A DNA stretch of 64,000 nt from Parachlamydiales bacterium (GTDB lineage: Bacteria; Chlamydiota; Chlamydiia; Chlamydiales; SM23-39). The stretch lies in the NCBI GenBank assembly GCA_019694475.1, contig JAIBBX010000002.1:1-64000 (forward strand), written 5' to 3'. Within the stretch, counting starts at the first letter, position 1. Each line of letters begins with the position of its first letter. Shown here piece after piece: positions 5,937 through 14,437 of the stretch. Under the pieces are notes generated by a model. The model made no database searches, had not been told where the DNA came from, and saw nothing but the letters and a program-made list of their open reading frames with translations. The translations under genes were made by a program, and so were the position numbers.

Positions 5937-7727
5937 ATGAAAATTTTAAAATTTGGGGGCTCTTCTGTAGGGTCTCCTGAACGGATTCGAAAAGTCGTTC
6001 AAATGATTCAGAAGGCCTATGAGGAAAACCCTCAGATCGGCATTGTCGTTTCTGCTTTCGGCGGAGGCACTGACCAGTTGATTGCTTTAGGGCAAATGGC
6101 TGCAAAAGGCAAAGATTTCCGTGCAGAACTAAAAGGATTCTTTGCGCGCCATAGCGAGGCTGCGAAGGAGCTTGTTCCTGAATTAGGAGCATTCTATCAA
6201 GAAGACTTTCATCAGCTTGAAAAGGCGCTTAAACAGATTGCGGGAGAACTGAGTCTAAAATCTTTGGATCTATTGATGAGTTTTGGAGAAAGATTATCCG
6301 CCCTCATCATCAGCAAAGCCGTGCAAAAGGTGATCCCGAATGCAAAATTTGTCGATGCGAGAGATCTCATCAAAACCGATCGAAATTTTGGGGCCGCCAA
6401 GGTCGATTTCATTCGATCGAATGAAGAGATCCGAAAACGATTGAAAGACTTGCCTTTTGTTCCAATCATTCCCGGATTTATCGGTTCATCAAAAGAAAAT
6501 GAAGCGACAACTTTGGGAAGAGACGGATCCGATTATTCGGCTGCAATCATCGGCGCTGCGCTGGAAGTAGAAGCGATTGAAATTTGGACTGATGTCAGCG
6601 GGATTTACAATGCAGATCCGCGTAAAGTGCCAGATGCGATTCCATTTGCCCAGCTCAGTTATGAAAAGGCGATGGAAATGGCCGAATCTGGGGCAAAGGT
6701 CATTCACCCGCCATCGATTGTTCCTGCCAGAGAAAAGAAAATTCCGATATGGATTAAAAACACTTTTCAGCCAGAAGATCGAGGAACTTTAATTTCATCT
6801 GAAAAACCAAAGCAAGTCTTCTTGATAGGGGCCGGCCTCATTGGATCCTCTTTGCTTGATTTGATGCGTAGCAAGAACCTGCGGCTTATTGGGCTTGCGA
6901 ACAGCCGTTCCATGGTCTTCAAACCGGAAGGAATTCCAATTGAACACTGGAAGGGTTGCTTAGATTCCGATGGAGAAGAGATGAATCTTGGAAAATTCAT
7001 CGACAAAATGGTGGATCTTGATGAAGGCAATGCGATTTTTGTCGACTGCACTTCGAGTCAAGAGGTAGCAGATGCTTATGAAAAGATCCTCGATGCTGGG
7101 ATTGCCATTGCAACTCCCAATAAAAAAGCCAATTCTGGGACATATAAGCAATACAAAAAACTCCAGAAAAAACGGTCCTCGTTTTTTTATGGAGCCAATG
7201 TGGGAGCGGGGCTTCCTATGATTGCCGCAATCCGCGATCTCGTAGAGGGCGGAGACCGAATTCATAAAATCGAAGCGGTTTTGTCAGGAAGCCTTAGCTA
7301 TATCCTCAATAGAGTCTCCGATGGCGTCTCTTTTTCTGAGGCTGTCCAAGAAGCGCAAAAAAAAGGATATACTGAACCAAATCCGCAAGAGGATTTAAGT
7401 GGATTCGATGTTGCCCGCAAACTATTGATTTTGTGCAGAGAAATCGGTTTGCCGCTTGAAATGGAAGAGATTGATCTAGAACCGGTTTTGGAAGAACATT
7501 TAAAACCAAATCAAAGATACATCGCATCTTGGGATCAGGGCTGTCCAAAGGTTGCCCTGCAATCCATTGGGCCAGACCACCCTTTTTTCCAATTGCAAGC
7601 CAATGAAAATATTTTGGCGATTTATTCCGACTTCTATCCAGAAAGCCCCCTTATCATCAAGGGGCCAGGCGCAGGGGCTAAAGTCACTGCGGGAAGAGTA
7701 TTGGCAGAAATAATGAGGGCAAAATGA
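5937..7727 (+). CDS. thrA: Bifunctional aspartokinase / homoserine dehydrogenase without ACT domains
   Basis: Catalyses aspartate to aspartyl phosphate and aspartate semialdehyde to homoserine. The kinase half (about 1-290) shows KFGGSSVG at the start, LMSFGERLSA, TTLGRDGSDYSA and WTDVSGIYNADPR. The dehydrogenase half begins with the dinucleotide fold VFLIGAGLIGSSLLDLM and has ATPNKKAN and the LSGSLSYI signature. At 596 aa it is over 200 residues shorter than Escherichia coli ThrA (820 aa), and the two halves join directly: the ACT regulatory region that binds threonine is missing. AAGGAG sits 10 bases before the ATG at 5937; an in-frame TTG at 5931 is too close to it. First gene of the operon, coupled to asd by an ATGA overlap. 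Confidence 0.95.
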   Translation: MKILKFGGSSVGSPERIRKVVQMIQKAYEENPQIGIVVSAFGGGTDQLIALGQMAAKGKDFRAELKGFFARHSEAAKELVPELGAFYQEDFHQLEKALKQIAGELSLKSLDLLMSFGERLSALIISKAVQKVIPNAKFVDARDLIKTDRNFGAAKVDFIRSNEEIRKRLKDLPFVPIIPGFIGSSKENEATTLGRDGSDYSAAIIGAALEVEAIEIWTDVSGIYNADPRKVPDAIPFAQLSYEKAMEMAESGAKVIHPPSIVPAREKKIPIWIKNTFQPEDRGTLISSEKPKQVFLIGAGLIGSSLLDLMRSKNLRLIGLANSRSMVFKPEGIPIEHWKGCLDSDGEEMNLGKFIDKMVDLDEGNAIFVDCTSSQEVADAYEKILDAGIAIATPNKKANSGTYKQYKKLQKKRSSFFYGANVGAGLPMIAAIRDLVEGGDRIHKIEAVLSGSLSYILNRVSDGVSFSEAVQEAQKKGYTEPNPQEDLSGFDVARKLLILCREIGLPLEMEEIDLEPVLEEHLKPNQRYIASWDQGCPKVALQSIGPDHPFFQLQANENILAIYSDFYPESPLIIKGPGAGAKVTAGRVLAEIMRAK

Positions 7728-8746
7728 AAAAGATTCCAGTCTGTATTCTTGGGGCAACCGGTATGGTCGGACAAAAATTTGTCGAACTTCTTTTGGATCA
7801 TCCCTGGTTTGAAATCGCAGCCTTAGCGGCCTCCGATCGTTCAGCGGGAAAACCGTACAAGGAGGCGATTAAAGGAGCGATGCAGCTGCCCGACCCTATT
7901 GCAGAGATGAAAGTAGTTCCCTGCGTTCCGAATATTCCCTGCAAACTCGTATTTTCAGGGCTCGATTCGAGCGTAGCTGGAGAAATCGAAGAGCAATTTG
8001 CGAAAGCAGGCTATTTTGTGATCTCTAATGCGAGCAATCACAGGATGGATCAAAGTGTTCCGCTATTGATTCCGGAAGTCAATAGCAGCCATTTAAAACT
8101 GCTTAAACCGAATTCAGGCGCCATCATCACAAATCCGAATTGCTCAGTGGTAGGAATCTGCATGGCTTTGAAACCGATCCTCGATCGATGGGGAATTGAA
8201 GCGGTCCAGGCAGTGACTCTGCAAGCGCTATCGGGCGCCGGATATCCAGGCGTTGCAGCTCTTGATATTTTGGATAATGTCATTCCATACATTGCCAATG
8301 AAGAGTCGAAAGTCGAATCTGAACCTTTGAAAATTTTGGGGTCTTTCGAAGATGGGAAAATCGTCCCATATCCAATGCGCCTTAGCGCACAGTGCAACCG
8401 CGTGGCTGTTGCAGATGGACATATGGCTTGCGTATCAATCAAGCTGAAACAAAAAGCAAGCCAGAGCGAAATCCTTGCTGCTTGGAGAGATTTTTCTTCT
8501 GTGGCGCAAAATCTCGATTTGCCATCAGCGCCAAAGCGCCCTGTTGTCTACCTCGACGATGAAAGGCATCCTCAGCCGAAACTCCATAGAAATCTGGAAG
8601 GAGGAATGTCAGTCTCGGCGGGCCGCCTTCGAGAGTGTCCTTTATTTGACTGGAAGTTTGTTGTCCTTTCGCATAACACCATACGAGGCGCTGCCGGCTG
8701 CGCGATACTCAATGCAGAGCTGATGGTCAAAATGGGGTATATATGA
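7724..8746 (+). CDS. asd: Aspartate-semialdehyde dehydrogenase (archaeal/fungal-type)
   Basis: Reduces aspartyl phosphate to the semialdehyde, bridging the two ThrA reactions. ILGATGMVGQKF is the NADP fold, TNPNCSVVG holds the catalytic Cys, QALSGAGYPG follows, and NRVAVADGHMACV carries the active-site His. The spacing and the LDILDNVIPYI segment resemble the archaeal/fungal branch rather than the common bacterial one. Chlamydiae normally carry a separate asd next to the diaminopimelate genes, so this is probably a second, pathway-dedicated copy. The start overlaps the thrA stop (ATGA), and the stop overlaps thrB in the same way. Confidence 0.93.
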   Translation: MKKIPVCILGATGMVGQKFVELLLDHPWFEIAALAASDRSAGKPYKEAIKGAMQLPDPIAEMKVVPCVPNIPCKLVFSGLDSSVAGEIEEQFAKAGYFVISNASNHRMDQSVPLLIPEVNSSHLKLLKPNSGAIITNPNCSVVGICMALKPILDRWGIEAVQAVTLQALSGAGYPGVAALDILDNVIPYIANEESKVESEPLKILGSFEDGKIVPYPMRLSAQCNRVAVADGHMACVSIKLKQKASQSEILAAWRDFSSVAQNLDLPSAPKRPVVYLDDERHPQPKLHRNLEGGMSVSAGRLRECPLFDWKFVVLSHNTIRGAAGCAILNAELMVKMGYI

Positions 8747-9669
8747 AAGAAATACGCGTTTTTGCCCCAGCCTCGGTTGCAAATGTTGCTTGCGGTTTTG
8801 ACATTTTCGGCTTTGCTCTAGACGAGCCGGGAGATGAGATCGCAGTCAAATTGGTTAAAGAACCTGGCGTTCGGATTGTGCGGATTTCTGGGGATGAGGG
8901 AGTTCTTCCTCTGGATCCGAGAAAAAACACTGCCGGAGTGGGCGTTCTGAAGTTGCTAGAGCATCTGAAGAGCGAGGTGGGTGTCGAAATCGAACTCCAC
9001 AAAAAAATGCCGATGGGAAGCGGTTTGGGCTCCAGCGCTGCAAGCGCTGCAGGAAGCCTTTTTGCAGTGAATGCACTCTTAGGCTCTCCCCTATCCCCTA
9101 AGGAGCTCATTGCTTTTGCAATGGAAGCTGAAAAAGAGGCCTGCGGGAGTGCTCATGCAGATAATGTGGCGGCAGCCCTTTTGGGAGGATTTGTCCTCAT
9201 CCGTAGTTATGACCCCCTGGATGTAGTGCAAATTCCTGTCCGCGCAGAGTTGCATTGCGCCGTTTTGCATCCAAAAATCGAAATTCGAACTGAAATGGCT
9301 CGAAAAATATTAAAAAATGAGATTTCCTTATCTCAACTAGTCGTGCAATCAGCGAATGCGGCAGGTCTTATTGCAGGCTTGCTTCAAGGAGATCTCGCTT
9401 TGATTGCAAAATGCTTGAAAGATGTGGTCGTCGAGCCTGTTCGAGCCGCCTTGATCCCTCATTTTTATGACATTCAAAAGGCGGCTTTAGAAAATGGGGC
9501 TTTGGGATGCAGCATTTCTGGATCAGGACCATCGATCTTTGCGATAGCAAAAGACCGAAATGAAGCTGCCCAAATAGGATATGCTATGAAAGAAGAAGCG
9601 CTTAGAAATGGGTTAGATTGCGATTTGTATCTCTCTTCTATCAACCAAAAGGGGCCAAAAGTTTTATGA
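8743..9669 (+). CDS. thrB: Homoserine kinase
   Basis: GHMP-family kinase, 308 aa, phosphorylating homoserine. FAPASVANVACGFDIFGFAL opens the protein. The ATP loop is PMGSGLGSSAASAAGS (about 88-103), and the C-terminal GHMP motif is GCSISGSGPSIFAI. Length and motif order fit ThrB. Both ends overlap neighbours by ATGA, which predicts translational coupling and near-equal synthesis of the pathway enzymes. Confidence 0.95.
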   Translation: MKEIRVFAPASVANVACGFDIFGFALDEPGDEIAVKLVKEPGVRIVRISGDEGVLPLDPRKNTAGVGVLKLLEHLKSEVGVEIELHKKMPMGSGLGSSAASAAGSLFAVNALLGSPLSPKELIAFAMEAEKEACGSAHADNVAAALLGGFVLIRSYDPLDVVQIPVRAELHCAVLHPKIEIRTEMARKILKNEISLSQLVVQSANAAGLIAGLLQGDLALIAKCLKDVVVEPVRAALIPHFYDIQKAALENGALGCSISGSGPSIFAIAKDRNEAAQIGYAMKEEALRNGLDCDLYLSSINQKGPKVL

Positions 9670-10955
9670 TTCAATTTTATAGCACCCAAGGCAAATGCGT
9701 AAAAGTTTCTCTAGAAGAGGCTGTGATGAAAGGGCTTGCCGATGACGGCGGGCTTTATATGCCGGAACATATTCCCCAGCTGCCCGATTCATTTTTCCAA
9801 AAAATCAGATCGCTTTCCTTTCAGGAGATCTCATTCGAGGTGGCAAAGACTTTGCTGCAAGGCGCAATTCCTAAAAGAGATTTAAAAAACATCATTGAAA
9901 GGGCAGTCGCATTTGATGCGCCTTTAGTCGAAATCTTCCCTGGCATCTACTCTTTAGAACTCTTTCATGGGCCCACTTTGTCATTCAAAGATTTTGGTGC
10001 CAGGTTCATGGCAGAGCTGATGGGATATTTCGCAAAGCAAAAAGGAGAGATGCTGAATATTTTGGCTGCGACCTCCGGAGACACAGGAAGCGCTGTTGCC
10101 CAAGCATTTTTAGACGTGCCGAACACTCGTGTTTGGATTCTATATCCAAAAGGGAAAATCAGCGAATCGCAAGAAAAACAGATGACCACCTTCGGTCAGA
10201 ATATTGTCGCCCTCGAAGTAGAGGGAACGTTTGATGATTGCCAAAAACTTGTAAAACAGGCTTTTTCCGATCAAGATTTAAGAGAGAAAATGGCGCTCAC
10301 TTCTGCCAATTCGATCAATATTGCCCGCTTGATCCCTCAAACGTTTTATTATTTTTATGCGTATGCGCAGCTTCAAAAACCGGACTTGCCTCTTATTATT
10401 TCAGTTCCATGTGGGAATTTCGGAAATTTAACAGCAGGGCTGATTGCAAAGCGGATGGGATTGCCCGTAAGCCATTTTGTTGCAGCAACCAATGCCAATG
10501 ACTCTGTCCCAAAATATCTCAAAACTGGAATTTTTAACCCGCAGCCTTCGATTAAGACCCTTTCGAATGCAATGGATGTTGGCAATCCGAGCAATTTCGC
10601 AAGAATGCTCTTTTTGGACAAACAATTGCGCCAAGATCTTTTTGGAGCGAGTTTTTCCGACCCAGAAACAGAATCGGCCATGCGCGAAGTTTTTGAGCAA
10701 AGCGGCTATTTACTCGATCCGCACGGCGCTGTTGCTTATTTGGGGCTGTCGGCCTTCTTAAAACAGCATCCAGGAAAAGCGAATGGAATATTTCTTGAAA
10801 CTGCCGATCCCGCTAAATTCGCGGAAGATGTCAAACAGATTACCGGCCAAAATCCCCCGATTCCAGAAAGGCTTAAAAAGGTTCTTGCAAAAGAAAAACA
10901 GACCCTTGTCATCCCTGCAGAATATGACAAATTAAAGGCGCTCTTATGCAAATAA
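9666..10955 (+). CDS. thrC: Threonine synthase
   Basis: PLP enzyme converting O-phosphohomoserine to threonine, 429 aa. The N-terminal MIQFYSTQGK..VSLEEAV..GLADDGGLYMPE is typical of the family. The PLP lysine is in GPTLSFKDFGARF, and the phosphate-binding loop follows as ATSGDTGSAVAQAF; SVPCGNFGNLTAGLIAKRMG is also present. The start at 9666 was chosen because it overlaps the thrB stop (ATGA); an in-frame ATG at 9618 would place 16 extra residues inside thrB. Last gene of the operon. A weak hairpin follows, without a clear T-run. Confidence 0.95.
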   Translation: MIQFYSTQGKCVKVSLEEAVMKGLADDGGLYMPEHIPQLPDSFFQKIRSLSFQEISFEVAKTLLQGAIPKRDLKNIIERAVAFDAPLVEIFPGIYSLELFHGPTLSFKDFGARFMAELMGYFAKQKGEMLNILAATSGDTGSAVAQAFLDVPNTRVWILYPKGKISESQEKQMTTFGQNIVALEVEGTFDDCQKLVKQAFSDQDLREKMALTSANSINIARLIPQTFYYFYAYAQLQKPDLPLIISVPCGNFGNLTAGLIAKRMGLPVSHFVAATNANDSVPKYLKTGIFNPQPSIKTLSNAMDVGNPSNFARMLFLDKQLRQDLFGASFSDPETESAMREVFEQSGYLLDPHGAVAYLGLSAFLKQHPGKANGIFLETADPAKFAEDVKQITGQNPPIPERLKKVLAKEKQTLVIPAEYDKLKALLCK

Positions 10956-11011
10956 AACCCCCAGATTCTAAAACTGAAATCTAGGAACCTATCACAATCA
11001 CTGCTCGCCTG

Positions 11012-13276
11012 TTAGAAATCTTTCCCTGTCTCTAACATCAGGATGTATGATTGAAAAGAAGATCCGAATTCACCCTGAAAATGAATCGAACCGTACGGGA
11101 ATTTGGGATCGCACGGAATGAAATTACAACTCACCTCAGCGACACCAAGATTTTGCACCTTACTGCTAAATGTTTCGATACCGAAGGATGAGATAGATCC
11201 AACGAAAAATGCTGAACTTGTCGAGGTACCAAAAGGTGCTTTATTTACATAGCTCCCCTTCTCTTCAAAAATACATCGTCCCCATCCGCATTTTATGATT
11301 TCATAAAAACGGACTCCCGCTTCACTGCGGAGAAGAGAAGCATATTGGTTGCTCATTACAACATTGAAGCCAGAACTCCCGTGCTCGCGGAAATGGCTTT
11401 GCCAGTTGTTGGCCCAATCAAACATCGCAAACGGTTCAGCCATAAACCATCCGTTTCCTCTGTTGTACAAAGGAACGGCTAGCTCGAGATGCGGACTTAA
11501 AGCCCATCCGCTAGGAGTTGATCTGGATGTAATATTCGGGAAGCTGTGCCGCTCAAGGCTCGATTGATAGATGCCTCCCCAAAGCGCAAGATTCATAAAA
11601 AAATGGTCTTTGTTAATTGACCCATAGACCAATGCGAATTCCTGATTGATTGAAGCATGCCCTATCCCTCGCCCAAAATGGACATAATTGAAGGCGTAGG
11701 CAAATCCACCCCCGACTACTGCATTTTGAGTGCCGTTGAATTCATATTCAAAAGCGGCAATCGCGCCTGCAATCTCATTTGTAAATGTGGGTATTTTTTG
11801 TTCTGCTTCTTGTCTGACATAATTTCCAAAGAGCCCTCCCCAAAGAGAGAAATTGCCATTTTTGCAGCAAGGTTGATCCAACCCGCCTTTAAAATGGGCA
11901 TCTGCCAGCAATCCTATTTCACTTGAAATGTCATTTCCGGTCGATCCCTCTAGCGCATCAAATGTTTCAGTTTTGTGATGAATCATGTAGTGGCTTCCCA
12001 GAACTTGGGATAAATCAAACAGCACATTTGGGATGCTATTGAACAGCCCCAAACTTTCAGGGACAACAGCCGCCAATATGCCAGGAAGAGCTAGACTAAA
12101 AAGATCTCCAGTTATAGGAACCGATAGAAGGGTCAGCGTGGTATCTGGAGCAACGAGTGCAACATAAGGAGCTCCATTATTGAAACCTCCAATAAGGCCG
12201 ATTCCTTCTGGAGAGATAGCGGTCTTATAAATATTCGCATTGATCGTGGGAAGCCCAGTAATCACTTTTGCAGTCATATCAGGATAGACAAAAGCGGCAA
12301 ATGCTGAGGAAGGTAAAGGCGTTTGTTGTCCTCCTATAAGCGTTGTGCCTGAATCGTTGATGGCTGCACCATAGAGGATTCCGTCAGGTATTGCGGCAGT
12401 GATAGAATCAATGCGTGTTAAGTTGCCGCTCGAGTCGACAAAAGCTGCGTAGCCAGGGTTAGTCATGGTTAAATCAACCCCGACAATCACCCCCGTTCCT
12501 GACGAATTGATCGCAACACCGTAGATCTGTCCCATAGTGGGTAAATTGGAAATACTTGTCAGAGTTTTATCTGGATGGACAATCGCGCAAAAGGGAACCG
12601 AACCACCATTATCTCCCCCTACTAGTCCCAGCCCTGAATCATTGATCGCAACGCTATAGAGAGATCCCAATGCTGGAAGAGGGCTGTTCATAGAATCAAA
12701 TCTGGTGAAGCTTCCGCCGGAATCAACAAGCGCAACAAAAGTTGGATTCGGGCTGCCCGATCCTGCCGCAAGACCAACTCCTAAGTTATTTAGTGCAACG
12801 GTAGATACTTCTGCATTCAGGCCAAGGGTTGGAAATTGGATCAGTACCCCACTCGCTTGGTCGACCATAGCAATATAGGTGTCGGCAATATTTGTATTCT
12901 GCCCTCCGATGAGCCCCAATCCTGAAGAGTTGATGGAAACAGCGTAGATCTTTCCTTGAGGAAGATTGATTGGAATGGGATTCACGCTGCCACTGCTTGA
13001 GATATATGCAGCAAATCCTGCATTCATGGTATCGCCACCTATCAGGCTTAAACCGGATTGGTTGATAGAAACGCCTTGAGTAGAGGAATTGGGGGGAAAT
13101 AGTGAAGAAATCGATGGAGAAAGGGTGATTTCATTTCCATTTAGGTCGAAAAGACCCGCGAAAGCTGTCGGAACTCCGTCTTGCCCGCCGATGATCGCGA
13201 GCTCTGCGCCATTTAGTGAAATAGAAAACAATGTCAGATATCCTAACAGGGATCCATAGAAACAACTCGTTTTCAC
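11012..13276 (-). CDS. Autotransporter with propeller-like repeats and C-terminal barrel
   Basis: 754 residues from a GTG start with GAGGT upstream. Residues 1-23 form a signal peptide ending near SLNGA. About residues 25-400 consist of seven or eight units of roughly 50 residues, each ending in a motif like V(A/S)IN.SG.GLIGG and containing a F(A/V)A.V hydrophobic strand, suggesting a beta-propeller or beta-solenoid passenger. From about 470 on, alternating hydrophobic strands with Gly and aromatics (NLALWGGIYQSSLE, AEPFAMFDWANNWQ, RSEAGVRFYE) and a terminal Phe mark an outer-membrane autotransporter barrel. The passenger lacks the GGAI/FxxN repeats of Pmp proteins, so it is not a standard Pmp. 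Predicted surface exposed. Confidence 0.82.
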   Translation of the reverse strand: MKTSCFYGSLLGYLTLFSISLNGAELAIIGGQDGVPTAFAGLFDLNGNEITLSPSISSLFPPNSSTQGVSINQSGLSLIGGDTMNAGFAAYISSSGSVNPIPINLPQGKIYAVSINSSGLGLIGGQNTNIADTYIAMVDQASGVLIQFPTLGLNAEVSTVALNNLGVGLAAGSGSPNPTFVALVDSGGSFTRFDSMNSPLPALGSLYSVAINDSGLGLVGGDNGGSVPFCAIVHPDKTLTSISNLPTMGQIYGVAINSSGTGVIVGVDLTMTNPGYAAFVDSSGNLTRIDSITAAIPDGILYGAAINDSGTTLIGGQQTPLPSSAFAAFVYPDMTAKVITGLPTINANIYKTAISPEGIGLIGGFNNGAPYVALVAPDTTLTLLSVPITGDLFSLALPGILAAVVPESLGLFNSIPNVLFDLSQVLGSHYMIHHKTETFDALEGSTGNDISSEIGLLADAHFKGGLDQPCCKNGNFSLWGGLFGNYVRQEAEQKIPTFTNEIAGAIAAFEYEFNGTQNAVVGGGFAYAFNYVHFGRGIGHASINQEFALVYGSINKDHFFMNLALWGGIYQSSLERHSFPNITSRSTPSGWALSPHLELAVPLYNRGNGWFMAEPFAMFDWANNWQSHFREHGSSGFNVVMSNQYASLLRSEAGVRFYEIIKCGWGRCIFEEKGSYVNKAPFGTSTSSAFFVGSISSFGIETFSSKVQNLGVAEVSCNFIPCDPKFPYGSIHFQGEFGSSFQSYILMLETGKDF

Positions 13277-13449
13277 AAAGCGTACCTCATACTTTTAAAT
13301 GGCCAGCATAATGGAATGGCTTCTCGACTGTAAATACATTTTTTACGCTAAAAGATTTAACTGCCCACCCAAAATCTTTAACGAAAATTAAAGATTTCCT
13401 GACAATTTATTAACAATTAATGTATTCTTTCAATAAAGGAGAAAATAAC

Positions 13450-14328
13450 ATGACCATACAAAATATTTCTTATTATAAACCAAAAACAAAAGAAGATATT
13501 GAAATTCGGGTTGGTCAATCTTATTTCATATTAGATATAATTCGGAATATTTTGAGCATTCCTGGAAAAATTCTCCTTTTAAATAGAAATTTGAATTCGG
13601 GGAATGTTTCTAAAGAAATAATTGATAAAATAAGGGACTATCTTCATGAGAATGGACTTCACGATGTCGATGTTTCAATCAATGAGTACAATCCTATAAA
13701 AATTTGGAAACGAACGTTTTCAAATCCAAAAACAAGCATTCTTTCAAAATGCACCCTTGGGATTTTATATGCCATTTTTGAAACATTAACTATTCCAAAA
13801 TTAACCGGCATGCTAAGTGATTCTTACAACCCGCTAACAAACACTGTCAACCTTATTTCAAACGATTTATCCATAGCCCTTCACGAATGCGGCCATGCTA
13901 AGGACTTCAATTCTGCAAAATATCCTACACTTTATGCCTTGGCAAATGCGATCCCTATGATTGGTCCGGCTACCACCCTTTATCAAGAGTATCAAGCGAG
14001 TGCAAATGCAATCGAACATTTGCGCCAAAAAGGAGATATTGAAGGGGTCAAGGAAGCTTGGAAAACACTAACTCCAGCTTTTTCCACTTATATGGCTTAT
14101 GCGGGCGAGATGTGTTTCACAATTTCATCGCCATTGTGGATCTATTCTCTGATGAATATTGGACTGGGGCATTTGGTTGGTCAGTTCATGGCGGCAAAAG
14201 AAAAAACTCCAGCCCCCGAAAAGCCGCTGAAAGAGGTTGCTATCAAAGCACCGCCTCCCGCCGTAACGGCTGCTCCAACCCCTGTTCCAACAGACAAAAA
14301 GACTCTCTACGAATTTTGTTTCGTTTGA
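13450..14328 (+). CDS. Putative HExxH zinc metallopeptidase-like protein
   Basis: 292 residues from the ATG at 13450, which has AAAGGAG at good distance; the open frame extends 30 bases upstream without a better site. LHECGHAKDF (His145, Glu146, His149) is a HExxH zinc motif, and YQEYQASANAIEHL about 30 residues later offers Glu180 as a third ligand (gluzincin pattern). Hydrophobic stretches around 100-120 and 205-225 suggest membrane association. The tail is Pro-rich (KAPPPAVTAAPTPVPT). Unrecognised family; peptidase activity is inferred from the motif only. Confidence 0.7.
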   Translation: MTIQNISYYKPKTKEDIEIRVGQSYFILDIIRNILSIPGKILLLNRNLNSGNVSKEIIDKIRDYLHENGLHDVDVSINEYNPIKIWKRTFSNPKTSILSKCTLGILYAIFETLTIPKLTGMLSDSYNPLTNTVNLISNDLSIALHECGHAKDFNSAKYPTLYALANAIPMIGPATTLYQEYQASANAIEHLRQKGDIEGVKEAWKTLTPAFSTYMAYAGEMCFTISSPLWIYSLMNIGLGHLVGQFMAAKEKTPAPEKPLKEVAIKAPPPAVTAAPTPVPTDKKTLYEFCFV

Positions 14329-14437
14329 TTCTTTTTCCTTTCGGGGTGCATAACGACAACCAGTATATGCTCCTCGAAAGAAAGTCGAAAAGCGACGAGC
14401 TCTTGATTTTTAGACACCCTCTCACTAAAAGGAGGGA

